Below, piece by piece: positions 36,274 through 49,460 of a stretch of 64,000 bases of DNA. Every line of letters begins with the position of its first letter. The stretch's first letter is position 1. Location: contig NC_079136.1 in assembly GCF_945859705.1 (NCBI RefSeq), positions 77,314,867-77,378,866 of the forward strand. The letters are read 5' to 3'. The position numbers and the translations under genes were made by a program. This stretch comes from Episyrphus balteatus. Lineage: Eukaryota > Arthropoda > Insecta > Diptera > Syrphidae. Under the pieces are notes generated by a model that was not told the origin of the DNA, ran no database searches, and worked only from the letters and a program-made list of their open reading frames with translations.

Positions 36274-37905
36274 GGTGCCGTGAAATAACGCCGAGCGAAA
36301 TAACGCCGAATTCCAAAATTCGGCGTTATTTCACTTTCAAAAGCGAAATAAGGCCGAATTTCAACATTCGGCCTTATTTCACAATGACAAAGTGAAATAA
36401 CGCCGATTCGGCATTATTTCACTTTTTCAGTGAGGCAAATCCTGCTAAGTGGAGCTTATGAAAAATTGCAATGTAACCACCTGTAGTCACTTTGGTATTG
36501 AAATGCCATATTCTTGGCAAAGGGACATAGCCCATGGACATTACAGCCACTTTATATTTGTGGACTTAAGTCCCACTTGAGTTAGACATAAGTTCCAAAT
36601 TGATTGTCAAACTCAGGTTGGACATAAGACCCACAAATAAAAGATGGACGTTATGTCTCACTAACGAAGAATTCACAAGTTATAAAATTATTTCCCAACT
36701 GGATTTGGGATAGTTACAAAGTTCGATTTTGCACTTATGTCCCACCCTATTGGCACATACGCCTATCCAATAGTGTATCCAAAGCAGGACAGCATGTCCC
36801 CAGCCTCCAAACATACATCACTGTTTATACGCCTAAGTCCTGGGTATTATTATTGTTTTTATGTGTATACCAACAACAAAGATATGTTTGTGTTATAACT
36901 TAGCAAACGCGAAGCGGAAAAAAATTTGCTTACATGAGAATCTATTTAATTTTCGGAACCCAAACGCGAAGCGGAAAAAATTTTGCCCACGGGAGAATCA
37001 ATTTTGAGGTGTGAAAATAAAAATTCGCGCGAATTTTTATTTTCACACCTCAAAATTGATTCTCCCGTGGGCAAAATTTTTTCCGCTTCGCGTTTGGGTT
37101 CCGAAAATTAAATAGATTCTCATGTAAGCAAATTTTTTTCCGCTTTGCCTTCCACCAATTAAAACAGGTGGGATTTATTCGTTTCTTATCTTTGTATTGT
37201 GGTGACCGCCCTATTTGCGATATAATTTTCAAAATGACCCGCGCTTATCATGCGAGGTTGGTTGTATTCAAAGTTTCTTTTTCATTTAAAGAATCTGAAA
37301 CAAAACGCGAATAAAATAGAACAAAAGTTATTCTACATTATTATTTTATATTTTGAAAAGTGTGGGGCTTATGTCCCAGTTAAATAAAAAATATGTTGGG
37401 CTGATGTCTCACTCAAGTGGGATATAATTCTTAACTTAAATGTCGTCCCACTCAAGTGGAACATAACTCCCAAAAATAAAGAGTGGGCGTTATGTCCTTG
37501 GGTCTTATGTCCCTGCGCCACATTTTTATCACCTCTTGAAACTTATCTAGGTTAATGAATAATTAAGAGGCATATAAGAGCCAAAACTTTTTTTGAACCT
37601 ATACCTCGATGGGATGGACATAAGTCCCAAATTAGTATGGGAGCCATTGTGCCCAAATAAATTTGGGCCTTATATGCCTTTGAAAATAAAAAAAAGGGTA
37701 ACATACCGGTTAACTTGCGTCTGCTCTTATGCTCACTTTTCTAACATTCGGCCTTATTTCTCAGTTGGAACTCGGCGTTATTTCACTTTGACAAAGTGCA
37801 ATAAGGCCGAATGTTGAAATTCGGCGTTATTTCGCTTTTGTAAAGTGAAATAACGCCGAATTTTGGAATTCGGCGTTATTTCGCTCGGCGTTATTTCACG
37901 GCACC
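36274..37905. mobile_element. 1.6-kb Foldback-like composite element with 9-bp TSD
   Basis: It starts GGTGCCGTGAAATAACGCCG and ends in the exact mirror. GTTTATTTT flanks both sides (36265-36273 and 37906-37914), a perfect 9-bp TSD. Each terminal arm of about 155 bp is itself made of alternating hairpins with the cores CGGCGTTATTTCAC and CGGCCTTATTTCAC. Further in, strings such as CATAAGTCCCAC recur in both orientations. The middle is a 245-bp palindrome (36902-37148). Long, internally repetitive inverted arms with a 9-bp TSD are what Drosophila Foldback elements show. No transposase frame is present. Confidence 0.9.
36902..37148. repeat. Central perfect-type palindrome of the foldback element
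   Basis: The left half (AACGCGAAGCGGAAAAAAAT..., CGGGAGAATCAATTTTGAGG) is mirrored with almost no loop around TTCGCGCGAA at 37024-37033. Each half also contains ACGCGAAGCGGAAAAAA twice as a direct repeat, separated by about 60 bp. Such a structure extrudes easily as a cruciform. Confidence 0.9.
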
Positions 37906-37945
37906 GTTTATTTTTTTGTTAAATAAAAAACTAAAAAAATAAATT

Positions 37946-39810
<1,865 letters not shown>

Positions 39811-40923
39811 ATTAAACAGATTTTTATGACAATGATACACATATATCACATAAAAATAAGATGATTTTCCGTTTAAATTAACTGGATTTCTTTTAATTTT
39901 TCGCATTAAAGAAATTAAGACGGATGTCATATTGGCAAAAAACCATGACAAAATCCGCTTAGGTAATTTAGTGTGGAATCCGCTTGTGGTGGTGTTTTTT
40001 TCCGTGTAGTAACCTAAAAAAATTAATAATTTTTAAATTAAATTTTTAACAATCTTTTAATGTCAACCTAAATTTTAAGAATAAACTGGTTAATTAATTT
40101 CAGGAGTATTCTGGGGTGTTTTTTTTTATCCCACTTCGGTGTGTGTAGTATTTTTTTTTTGTATTCATCTTGAACATGTTAAAAGCAAGGACAATAGAAA
40201 AGGATATTTCATTAGACGAACAGTAAACTTATAGAGACTAAATGTGGTCTCTTTAAGTGTCGATGTCGGTATTGTAGGGATGTCAGAATATGGTTACATT
40301 TTCTTTGAACAATTTTCTGGTGTTTTGTGTATAGTGTAGATATAATTTATCGATTTGCATAAATTCTCCCAAAATAAAACGAAAGTGAAAAAAGAAACGA
40401 TGTCCACTTTATTTTCGACAGAATTCGTTTGTGGGTGTTGTGTGATTTTAAGTGAAAGGATGTGTGTGTTATTGAAAAGCAGACAAGTGTTTTCTGTCTT
40501 GCCTTTTTTGTGTGTTAACATGATTTTAAGGTTTCTTTTATGGTACTTTTTTGTGGTGTCGTAAAAATTTATTTTAAGTGAAAAGGTTCCAATTTTAAAA
40601 ATGTGGTAGTTCAATTATTAGGAACTTAGGGTAATTTAAAGATTTAGCTGTGACAAAAAATGTCTATGTGAATTTTATAATGATGCCTGTTTAAAACAGC
40701 CAATTTTATTACACATTATATTATTAGAGTTCGCGAAAGAAAAAAATTTCTGCACATTTTGTGTATGTTTACGAGTATTTACTTCACGATAATGTGTAAG
40801 TATTTTATGACAGACTGTTAGTTTGTCTGCAAATTTCTTTTAAAATGAGAGTCAAGTCAAAAGAGAGAATGTTAATATTTCCTAGTTTGTTGAACGTCAA
40901 CCATAATACCATTTGTAAATGTA
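39811..40923. other. No recognisable feature
   Basis: AT-rich flank of the BEL element. Nothing was recognised. Confidence 0.5.
40919..40923 (+). repeat. Left copy of the BEL element 5-bp TSD (ATGTA)
   Basis: ATGTA here is repeated at 47657-47661, immediately outside the other LTR. Five-base TSDs are usual for BEL/Pao integrases. Confidence 0.9.
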
Positions 40924-41548
40924 TGTTTTAGAATGATTGAAATTAAAGACAAACGCAAAATATTTCAAAACGTTATAATTTAATCTTTTAATTAAACAAG
41001 AAATCAAACTAAACAAATCAATTATTTTATAAACAAAAATCCATATTAATATTCCCTATGCAAAAATCGACCGGCTGGTTTGGTGGTTGCTAAGAAAGTG
41101 AAAGAGTAAAACTCTTATCACTCATATGGTACATACACATTTGCTAAAACCATTGCACACGTCACCATTAGCATTGATCTGCATTCACATTGCGGTGATT
41201 TGTTTTTCCAATGACCAACGGTTTCAGCAAATGTGTATGCACTGCATTTGCAATGAATACACAAAAAAATACAATGCTTATGATGAGACCAAAGATAAGA
41301 GGATTAACTAATTTAACAAAACCAATGATATTACAAACAAAAACCGACATAGGAAACATACCATAGGGTAATGCAAAATGTTTGGCAATTGTAGAAAAAA
41401 TTAATATGTTTTAAGAAATTAAATGAAAATGAAATTATAAATTAAATTGAAAACTAATTGAAAATAAATTAATTAAATGTAAATAGAAAATTATTTAACT
41501 CAAAACAAAAAATAAATACATAAACAATAACTGCTGCGTTCCTCAACA
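40924..41548 (-). repeat. 3' LTR of the BEL/Pao element
   Basis: 625 bp, starting TGTTTTAGAATG and ending CCTCAACA as read on the plus strand, hence TG...CA ends. I read it as identical to 47032-47656. It contains a hairpin: ACACATTTGCTAAAACC at about 41131 against GGTTTCAGCAAATGTGT at about 41230. On the minus strand a TATAAA lies about 100 bp before the LTR end and may be the core promoter. The last codon and stop of Gag-Pol lie in its first six bases. Confidence 0.96.
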
Positions 41549-44500
41549 TGCCGCCCCCGCTGAAGGAATTTCAGGACATGGCAAGAGGGCAAGTTTGGTT
41601 ACGGGGCGCATGAAAGTGCCACGTTTGGTGCGCAATGTAACCACTCGTACGTGTCCATCTTCACCTGGATGAACTTCGGTAACTCTTCCAAGAAACCATT
41701 GAGAAGGTGGAAGATTTGGTTCTTTTAGAATGACTAAGTCACCAACTTCAAAATCTCTTTTGGCTTCTCTCCATTTTGGGCGCTGCTGCAAAGATGTGAG
41801 GTAATCGGTTTGCCACCTTCGCCAGAAACCTTGCATCATGTTTTGTAGTAGCTCCCATCTTCCCAATCGGTTGATAGGTGTTTCCAAAAAACTTGGCTCG
41901 GGTATCGCCGTATAAGGTCTACCTATAAGAAAATGAGAAGGCGTTAATGGATCAAGATCTGAATCGGAAGAAGCACAAAGGGGTCTAGAGTTCAAAAGGG
42001 CTTCGATTTGGGCTAACAAGGTACACATTTCTTCAAAGGTAAGGACACTATCGCCAACGACGCGCCGAAGATGTTGTTTTACCAATTTAACCCCCGCTTC
42101 CCAAAGTCCACCAAAGTGAGGACTATGCGGAGGGATAAATTGCCAATCAATATTTTCGCCAGCCAACATTTCTGCAACCTTCTTGTTGTGGGTTTGAGAT
42201 TGCACCAATTTGTACATTTCTGATAAAACTCGAGCTGCTCCTTGAAAGTTCGTACCATTATCAGAGTACATAACGCTGCATTTACCACGCCTGGCGATAA
42301 ATCTTTTCAGGGCAGCCAAAAATGCATCCGTGGTTAGGTCCGAAACCAATTCGAGGTGCAGCGCCTTAGTTGTCATGCAGACAAACAACGAAATGTACCC
42401 CTTTGACATTGTTGGTTTCCTTCCTCTCGAAGAACGAAGCGTAATGGGTCCAGCATAGTCACATCCTGTATGGGCGAAAGCAAATGATGGATTCACTCGA
42501 GACGATGGCAAATTTCCCATAAGCTGTGTAGAAGTATTTTTTCGATGACGAAAACACGTAATGCAATCGTGCACCAGTTTACGAATAAGGTTTCTGCTCC
42601 CGAGGATCCAATACTCCTGACGAATCAATGTGAAGAGTCCCGAAACACCAATATGTAAAAGGTTCCTGTGGGCATCGAGAAGAATCAGCCGAGTTATAGG
42701 ATTATTTTTGGGTAGAATAACAGGGTGTTTTATCGCGAAGGGAACATTTCTGGCGTTCGAAATTCTACCACCGACACGCAACAAACCGACGACATCAATA
42801 AAAGGTGAAAGCGAACATAATTTGGACATCTTGTCAACACAACGATCAGCCTTAAGAGCTTTTATTTCACCAAGGAACTCATTTTGAGACCACTTGAGAC
42901 AGGCCTTTTTGGCAAGGCGAAGTTCAGAAAGCGAAAGATATCCATATCTTCTATCTCCTTTTGGCAAACGACAAAAATATATGAAGCGACGAATATAGCC
43001 AACTATTCTCACAAGCTTTCTCCAACTAGAAATTTTAAGCGAAAGGTTTTCAAGAAAATGCTCAACCGTACCCGAAACGCAAACTGCAACGACCTTTTTC
43101 CTTTCTTCAGGAATGTCTTTTACCTCGATTTCGCGATGATTTGGCCACTTATCAAAGTCCTGAGACAACCATTCTGGACCATTCCACCACATTTTGTAAT
43201 CCATTAGATCCTTAGGCAAAAGACCCCGCGAAGCACAATCAGCAGGGTTATCAGATGAAGAGACATGATTCCAAGACGAACGAGGCAAAGAAGACAAGAT
43301 TTCGGAAGTACGATTTGCTACAAACGTATTCCATTTTCGCGGCGGAGACGAAAGCCAGGACAAAACAATTTGGGAGTCACAAAACGCTGATACTCGAACT
43401 GGTTTTACATCCAACGACGACCGAATGAGCTCAATTAAACGACACAAGAGGAGAGCTCCACAAAGTTCCAAACGAGGAATCGACAATTGCTTAACGGGAG
43501 CAACACGAGTTTTGGCTGCGACCAACTGAATCTCTGCACCATCTCCTGAACAACTACGACAATACACAACAGCAGAATAAGCCTTTTCCGAAGCATCCGA
43601 GAATCCTATTAATTCCAAGCTTTTAGAATTTTGGGTAAACCTTCGAGAAATCCTAAAGTTTTCAAAATAGGTCAAATTCTCCCGGTGCAGCTTCCATTTT
43701 TCTGCGATTTCAGAGGGCAAAGGATCATCCCAGTCTATCTTCGTCTTTGCGGTCCACAGCTCCTGAAACAGTATTTTCAACAAAATAGTGGAAGGAGCGA
43801 GAAAACCCAAAGGATCGAAAATCTTTGCAACCTCGGAAAGTAGTTTTCGTTTTGTAGGTACAAATTGTTCAGGCAAACTGATTTTATAGGTAAAGGTGTC
43901 GCGATACGGGTTCCAAACCAAACCGAGAACCTTGGTGCACTCCGATGAACTATCTAAATCGAGTAAAACAGCTTCTTTACAGTTGATCTCGCGCAATATC
44001 TCCCAACAATTAGAGCTCCACTTACTAAGCTCTAACCCTCCACAAGACAGCATTTCGACGATCTGCTTCTTCAGCTCTAATGTCTCCGACAACGAATCAG
44101 CCCCTGTCATCAAATCATCAACATACATATCATTTAAAACAGCATGTGAAGCTAAGGGAAACTGGTGTTTGTAATCAAACGCTATTTGACGAAGAACTTT
44201 CATGGACAAATATGGAGCTGGAGAAGTACCATATGTCACAGTTGACAAACGAAAATGCGAAATGGGGGCATCAGAAGATTCTCTCCAAACAATCCTCTGA
44301 AAATCACGGTGCTTTGGATGCACCCAAATTTGCCGAAACATTTTGACAATGTCAGCACAAAACACGAAGCGATGAATACGAAAACGAATACAAACGTTTA
44401 TCAAGTTACGCTGAAGAGGAGTTCCAACATGAAGCATATCATTAAGGCAACTATTTTTGGTATCCTTATGAGACCCATCGAAGACAACGCGAATTTTGTT

Positions 44501-46699
44501 GGTGATAACGGCGTGGTGAGGCAAATAAAAAACACTTCCCGAAGTAGGTTCTATTTCATTATCTGGAATACGCTCCATGTGGCCTAGATCCAAGTATGTT
44601 TGCATGAACTTGCAATATTCTCTTTTGAGGTCTTTATCACGACAAAAACGACGTTCCATGGCGAAAAGTCTAGACAAAGCTCCTGAGATGGTATTAGCAA
44701 ACTTTACATTGTCCTGCCGAAAAGGAAGTTCAACCACGTACTTTTTATCAGATGAACGAGTGAGGGTTTTTGAAAACTGTTTATCAACCTCATCTTCACC
44801 TACTGTCAACGACGAACTATGCGAAACCTCTTCAATTTCCCAAAAGGATTTCAAAATCACATCAAGGTCAACACCTGCGTGCAACGAAACTAAGGAATTC
44901 CCTGGCAAACAACCCGTAACAACCCATCCAAACAATGTCTCGTGTGCAACAACCTTTCCTTCTGGATCTGAACGATGATCACTAAGCAGAATGCTCCAAG
45001 CCTTATCAGCCCCTAACAACACATCAATGGGACCTGGGTTTTTGAATCCTACATCAGCTAACAAAAGATCGTCGAGGAAGGTAAAATTGCTAGCTTCAAA
45101 CGAAAGCGATGGTGTTTGAGAAGTAATTTGGTTGAGAATATATGCCTCAACTTGCATAGTATGCGGAGTAATTCGGGATTTTAACTGTAACTCAACAGCA
45201 CCTTGAGTCACACCAGCTTCAACCGATGAAATCCCAGAGATAGGTAAACGGGCATGGGAACGACGAAGGCCAAGCCTTTTCACCAAACTATCGGTCACGA
45301 ACGAAACCTGAGAGCCGCTATCCAATAGAACACGCACAAGATGAGTCTTTCCGGAATTGTCAAAAACTTTCACCACAGCTGTAGGTAGTATAACCGACGA
45401 ACGCGAATCATTTTTCATATGGTTGCTCACAACGGAAGCTGAGTTCTGGGTAGGATCAACAACACTTGCAGAAGCAGCTGGATTAATGTTATCTAAGTGT
45501 ACTAAGCTATGATGGCGAGATTTACATAAGGTACACCGTGCCTTAACTCGACATCGATTCGAAGAATGCTTGGTACCGAGGCAGTTGTAACATAATCGTT
45601 GATCTCTAGCAAACCCGCGACGCGAACTAACCGACATTGAAACAAATTCTGGACATTGGGGGAGATAATGTTCCCCTTTACACTTTGGACAAGAAGTATT
45701 TACTACGGCTAAACTTTTAATGTTGGTAGGATTTGACGCACGACTGTTCTTAACACGACTAGTTTTCGGATCACTGGCTTCTAAAGCATTAGAACGATTT
45801 TCTAGAAAATGAATGAGATCCTTGATGGTTGACTCTTCCGACATTTTGTTTTCTAGCGCCCAAGCCTTTTTGGTTTCTGAGTCTGTTTTATTGATCAGCA
45901 AATAAACAAGCCACGGATCCCTACCTTCCGATTTTACCGCTTCTAGCCCACGAATTACCTCATCTGCCTTATCAACTAGCTTACGTAGGTGAAATCCATC
46001 TCCCGAAACAACGTTTGGCAGTTTTAAAAATTGTTCTATAAGCGCGTTAATTATATAAAGAGGTTTATCATAACGGTTTTCTAATTTCTCCCAAGCGAGC
46101 TGATAATTAGAATCCGAAACACTAACACCGTTCAATAAATTGAAAGCATCTTCACGCAAAACCGATTTCAAATATCTAAACTTTTGAGAACTTGAAAGTT
46201 TCGTATTGCAGTCCACGGTTTGTAAAAACACATCACGAAAACCGGGCCATTCTCGATAGTCACCAGAAAAAGGTGGAATTTGCATAGGTTGCAGCTTTAT
46301 ATTGGTAGGATTCTTATCTCCATTATTGGAAGAAGCTACCTGCCCTAACCTATCTAACAATTCAGCTTGAGAAGCAGCTAACTCTTTAAGCGCATCGGGT
46401 TTATCAATCTCATCAACCGGGTTAATGTCTTTAATGCGTTTTAAAAGAGCACATTTTGACGATATGTATTTCGATTCTAGAATCTCAAACTCGGGTTCAG
46501 GGTCTACGTATCCCTCCTCAGCATGAAATTCGAAAAGAGCCGATTGAGAATCGCAAATATCTTTAAAAGCCTTTTCTAGTCTATCTAACCGCACTCTCAA
46601 TTCTAAAACGTTCACATTTTCAGGAATGTTCTGCACATAGGTAAAAACCCTTGTGATAGCACCTTTATAATGTCCACGAGCTTGCTTTAAAACTTCCAT
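41543..46699 (-). CDS. gag-pol: Gag-Pol polyprotein of BEL/Pao retrotransposon, 1718 residues
   Basis: It encodes all functions for reverse transcription and integration in one frame. In order: a coiled N-terminal Gag region with a DUF1759-type domain (PPFSGDYREWPGF near residue 141); three zinc knuckles (CPKC at 337, CYNC at 370, CTLC at 389); a retropepsin-like protease with LLDSGSQ (active Asp near 459); Pao-type reverse transcriptase with YVDD at about 858-861; RNase H with FCDSQIVLSWL near 1108; an integrase zinc finger ending CITC near 1378; an integrase core with Asp 1414, Asp 1480 (SDNGTNF) and Glu 1534 (GLWEAG); and a C-terminal DUF5641 chromo-like domain from about 1640. No stop or frameshift is present. 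The start Met lies about 330 bp after the 5' LTR. Length and order are normal for BEL/Pao. Confidence 0.97.
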   Translation of the reverse strand: MEVLKQARGHYKGAITRVFTYVQNIPENVNVLELRVRLDRLEKAFKDICDSQSALFEFHAEEGYVDPEPEFEILESKYISSKCALLKRIKDINPVDEIDKPDALKELAASQAELLDRLGQVASSNNGDKNPTNIKLQPMQIPPFSGDYREWPGFRDVFLQTVDCNTKLSSSQKFRYLKSVLREDAFNLLNGVSVSDSNYQLAWEKLENRYDKPLYIINALIEQFLKLPNVVSGDGFHLRKLVDKADEVIRGLEAVKSEGRDPWLVYLLINKTDSETKKAWALENKMSEESTIKDLIHFLENRSNALEASDPKTSRVKNSRASNPTNIKSLAVVNTSCPKCKGEHYLPQCPEFVSMSVSSRRGFARDQRLCYNCLGTKHSSNRCRVKARCTLCKSRHHSLVHLDNINPAASASVVDPTQNSASVVSNHMKNDSRSSVILPTAVVKVFDNSGKTHLVRVLLDSGSQVSFVTDSLVKRLGLRRSHARLPISGISSVEAGVTQGAVELQLKSRITPHTMQVEAYILNQITSQTPSLSFEASNFTFLDDLLLADVGFKNPGPIDVLLGADKAWSILLSDHRSDPEGKVVAHETLFGWVVTGCLPGNSLVSLHAGVDLDVILKSFWEIEEVSHSSSLTVGEDEVDKQFSKTLTRSSDKKYVVELPFRQDNVKFANTISGALSRLFAMERRFCRDKDLKREYCKFMQTYLDLGHMERIPDNEIEPTSGSVFYLPHHAVITNKIRVVFDGSHKDTKNSCLNDMLHVGTPLQRNLINVCIRFRIHRFVFCADIVKMFRQIWVHPKHRDFQRIVWRESSDAPISHFRLSTVTYGTSPAPYLSMKVLRQIAFDYKHQFPLASHAVLNDMYVDDLMTGADSLSETLELKKQIVEMLSCGGLELSKWSSNCWEILREINCKEAVLLDLDSSSECTKVLGLVWNPYRDTFTYKISLPEQFVPTKRKLLSEVAKIFDPLGFLAPSTILLKILFQELWTAKTKIDWDDPLPSEIAEKWKLHRENLTYFENFRISRRFTQNSKSLELIGFSDASEKAYSAVVYCRSCSGDGAEIQLVAAKTRVAPVKQLSIPRLELCGALLLCRLIELIRSSLDVKPVRVSAFCDSQIVLSWLSSPPRKWNTFVANRTSEILSSLPRSSWNHVSSSDNPADCASRGLLPKDLMDYKMWWNGPEWLSQDFDKWPNHREIEVKDIPEERKKVVAVCVSGTVEHFLENLSLKISSWRKLVRIVGYIRRFIYFCRLPKGDRRYGYLSLSELRLAKKACLKWSQNEFLGEIKALKADRCVDKMSKLCSLSPFIDVVGLLRVGGRISNARNVPFAIKHPVILPKNNPITRLILLDAHRNLLHIGVSGLFTLIRQEYWILGSRNLIRKLVHDCITCFRHRKNTSTQLMGNLPSSRVNPSFAFAHTGCDYAGPITLRSSRGRKPTMSKGYISLFVCMTTKALHLELVSDLTTDAFLAALKRFIARRGKCSVMYSDNGTNFQGAARVLSEMYKLVQSQTHNKKVAEMLAGENIDWQFIPPHSPHFGGLWEAGVKLVKQHLRRVVGDSVLTFEEMCTLLAQIEALLNSRPLCASSDSDLDPLTPSHFLIGRPYTAIPEPSFLETPINRLGRWELLQNMMQGFWRRWQTDYLTSLQQRPKWREAKRDFEVGDLVILKEPNLPPSQWFLGRVTEVHPGEDGHVRVVTLRTKRGTFMRPVTKLALLPCPEIPSAGAAC

Positions 46700-47031
46700 G
46701 ATTTAATTAAGTTTAGAAGTAAGTACCGTTAGCAATAAACGACCGATCACGTGATAACAAAATTCTAATTCACTTCACAATTCCCAAAATTTGTCCAATA
46801 AATATTCCAGCAATAACCATCAGACAGACCAACAACAGCAGCTACAAATCGAGCCCCCCCAAAAAAAAACATCCATGAACAGCAAACAGGAGCACCAGGC
46901 AAAATCAGATTTCTGCTTTATACTTATCTGTGTACCGGAATCCAAGTCTAGCAAACCACCAACCAGAAGAAAAAAAAAAAAAAAAACGAAAAGCCAATTC
47001 AAAAATATCCAAGGCGTAGAAGGACCAACTT
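46700..47031 (-). promoter_or_regulatory. 5' untranslated leader of the BEL element
   Basis: 332 bp between the 5' LTR and the Gag start. It holds the candidate primer-binding site (minus strand, beginning TGGTCC at about 47027) and homopolymer runs (C8A10 at 46854-46870; A18 at 46970-46987). No open frame of importance. Any packaging signal cannot be recognised by eye. Confidence 0.7.
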
Positions 47032-47656
47032 TGTTTTAGAATGATTGAAATTAAAGACAAACGCAAAATATTTCAAAACGTTATAATTTAATCTTTTAAT
47101 TAAACAAGAAATCAAACTAAACAAATCAATTATTTTATAAACAAAAATCCATATTAATATTCCCTATGCAAAAATCGACCGGCTGGTTTGGTGGTTGCTA
47201 AGAAAGTGAAAGAGTAAAACTCTTATCACTCATATGGTACATACACATTTGCTAAAACCATTGCACACGTCACCATTAGCATTGATCTGCATTCACATTG
47301 CGGTGATTTGTTTTTCCAATGACCAACGGTTTCAGCAAATGTGTATGCACTGCATTTGCAATGAATACACAAAAAAATACAATGCTTATGATGAGACCAA
47401 AGATAAGAGGATTAACTAATTTAACAAAACCAATGATATTACAAACAAAAACCGACATAGGAAACATACCATAGGGTAATGCAAAATGTTTGGCAATTGT
47501 AGAAAAAATTAATATGTTTTAAGAAATTAAATGAAAATGAAATTATAAATTAAATTGAAAACTAATTGAAAATAAATTAATTAAATGTAAATAGAAAATT
47601 ATTTAACTCAAAACAAAAAATAAATACATAAACAATAACTGCTGCGTTCCTCAACA
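47032..47656 (-). repeat. 5' LTR of the BEL/Pao element
   Basis: 625 bp, same sequence and hairpin as the 3' LTR. Immediately outside it lies the second ATGTA (47657-47661). It supplies the promoter for the element's minus-strand transcript. Confidence 0.96.
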
Positions 47657-47661
47657 ATGTA

Positions 47662-48430
47662 CTTAAATAATTAGCTTGGACAAATTTTAGTATTAATATT
47701 TTAAATGTATAATCATTTAATTTTTGGTCCTTATTTTACCCACAAATCTTTAGTTTAAATATTAACTATAGGCTTTTGTAACAGCTTTGTATGTTTGCTC
47801 TTCATTAAGTACACTTTAGTGAATTAATCCTACGCCTATTCACACATTAAAAGTCTGTCAACAGTTTAATGTTTAAGTCACATAAATACATATAGAAACC
47901 AAGAATACCTTTACCTATACCATTCATGGGATTACTCGAAATTAGGTGTGAAGGTGAGTAAGTAAAAAGGTAAGTGTTTGTTAGCTGTATATAGAAAACA
48001 CTAACATCATGCTTACGTTTCTTTCCGATCAATTAACTCAATAAGGATTTCAAATCGCAAAGGAACTAAAACAAAACAAAAAGAAAAAAAAAAAACATTT
48101 CCAAATCTAACAGCCAGAGGGGTTGTTTAACAAGTTAGTGGGTGGTGAAAGTGGTACTTACCAATGGTCATTCGGGTGTAAACTTTTTTGCTGCTACAAT
48201 TCCTCTCAAGAGAACAAACCATTAATGGGATCAAAATAGAATTGAAAATCGATTTTTTGTTTTAAGTATCTATATGTCTGGGTTCTATTGCATTAAAATT
48301 CTTTTATTGAACAAAAAAATGCATGGGTATTTTATCAAATTTACGCATCATCAGTTTCATAAATATAAATAATAATATTAATGTGCAGTAGGGTGGACTC
48401 CTTCGATTTTGTATATAATTTTCAACAATG
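47662..48430. other. No recognisable gene
   Basis: AT-rich. On the minus strand a donor-like GTAAGTAC (48154-48161) follows QQKSLHPNDH-type reading after an AG at about 48194, but the acceptor is poor, so I do not call an exon. Confidence 0.45.
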
Positions 48431-49460
48431 TACAATATAATATTTACTCAAGGCGATCTATTTTTGGGTCTAAACGAGCCTGGTTCCGAGAAAGTCAAAC
48501 AATTTTTTTTGATGAACCGCCGTATGCTTACATAATTCCCAGGATGGGAGCTCTGGGAAGCAAACCGGGTCATCAATTAAGATCACGTTTCGGTACTCAC
48601 TGACAGGTCCAAAATAGACCAGGGGATAGGTTCATGTATGTATCTTTTCAGATAAACTTCCCATTAATAGGTCAGTAAACCTCCCGAACTTTTGTAGTTT
48701 CGTCCAGGTGGATGTGTTTGCAGATTGCGAAGCCGCAAAATATCGTTCCACATGTGAATTGAATGACAAGAATATTAATATTTTTATAGAGAGGTAATCA
48801 TTGACACAATGAACTCAGAGATCTAAGCACAACGAATACATTCACCCTTCGCTGGGTACCAGGAAACTTGTGCCACTAGAACATTAAAACAAAGTTTCTT
48901 AAAGTAAGCTAACGACAGATGGTCAGCACTTAAAATCTGTCGGGTTACTATGAATCTTTTGCCAACCCTTTCTAAAAGAAAAAGTGATATTATACTTAAT
49001 CTAAGCAGATTCCAATAGTTCCTTTTGGTCGGAATCACAACTCAATAGGAACCCACATGAGTCCTGACCAGAATCGGCATAGTCTCATCTGACTTGTGTA
49101 GAGGGTGTCAATACGAAGAGTTGGAAGATGGCTCACATCGCTTTCCTTGCGAATGCCCCAACTAAACTAGAACCAGAAAAACAGCGAAGAATACTTTTTT
49201 TTGACGAGTTAGATGACGTTTCGTCCTTGCCAATAAAGAATATTATTAAATTTATTCAAATTTCAGGATAATTCAGGGAGACACCTCATACTCATAAATA
49301 AACTTTCACTAAACCCATTCTTATTCACACAAAACCTTCACAGCCTAACCTAAACTCGCTGGGGAACACAATGGCTCCAATAAGATCCGAGTGTCATGAT
49401 TCGGCTTTTGTATAGTTATTGTACGGGTACAAGTGTACAACCTAACCTAACCTAACTGTC
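48430..49460 (+). pseudogene. 3' end of a LINE ORF2: RNase H domain and tail, degenerate
   Basis: Plus-strand pieces, in shifting frames, match the C-terminal part of RNase H-bearing LINEs (I/Jockey/R1-related groups). They are LTDRSKIDQGIGS (48593-48631, the YTDGSK site with Gly changed to Arg), VFADCEAAK (about 48715, the DSxAA site), FTLRWVPG (about 48844), GSHRFPCECP (about 49131, the terminal Cys motif) and FFDELDDVSSLPIKNIIKFI ending QISG-stop at 49269-49271. A 3' UTR follows, ending in ACCTAACCTAACCTAAC (49439-49457). Stops and frameshifts make it dead. Confidence 0.85.

Larger units (their letters stand above)
40924..47656 (-). mobile_element. Full-length BEL/Pao LTR retrotransposon
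   Basis: This is a 6733-bp element with two 625-bp LTRs, a 5-bp TSD (ATGTA), a single complete Gag-Pol frame and no env-like frame. Transcription runs on the minus strand. Just inside the 5' LTR (minus strand from 47031) lies AAGTTGGTCCTTCTACGCC, whose TGG marks a likely primer-binding site; I do not assign the tRNA. Just before the 3' LTR the minus strand has GCGGGGGCGGCA, the likely polypurine tract, which lies within the coding frame. LTR identity, TSD and the intact frame show that insertion is recent and the copy may be autonomous. Confidence 0.97.

Noticed and set aside
41126..41359. Small frames on both strands of each LTR
   Set aside because: They are repeated identically in both LTRs and lie in the LTR hairpin; not genes.
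48162..48194. Possible minus-strand exon next to a GTAAGTAC donor
   Set aside because: The donor is good but the upstream acceptor lacks a convincing pyrimidine tract, and the segment is only about 32 nt.
49439..49457. (CCTAA)n resembling insect telomere repeat
   Set aside because: Only three units, situated at the 3' end of a LINE relic; most likely the LINE tail. Diptera also lack TTAGG telomeres.
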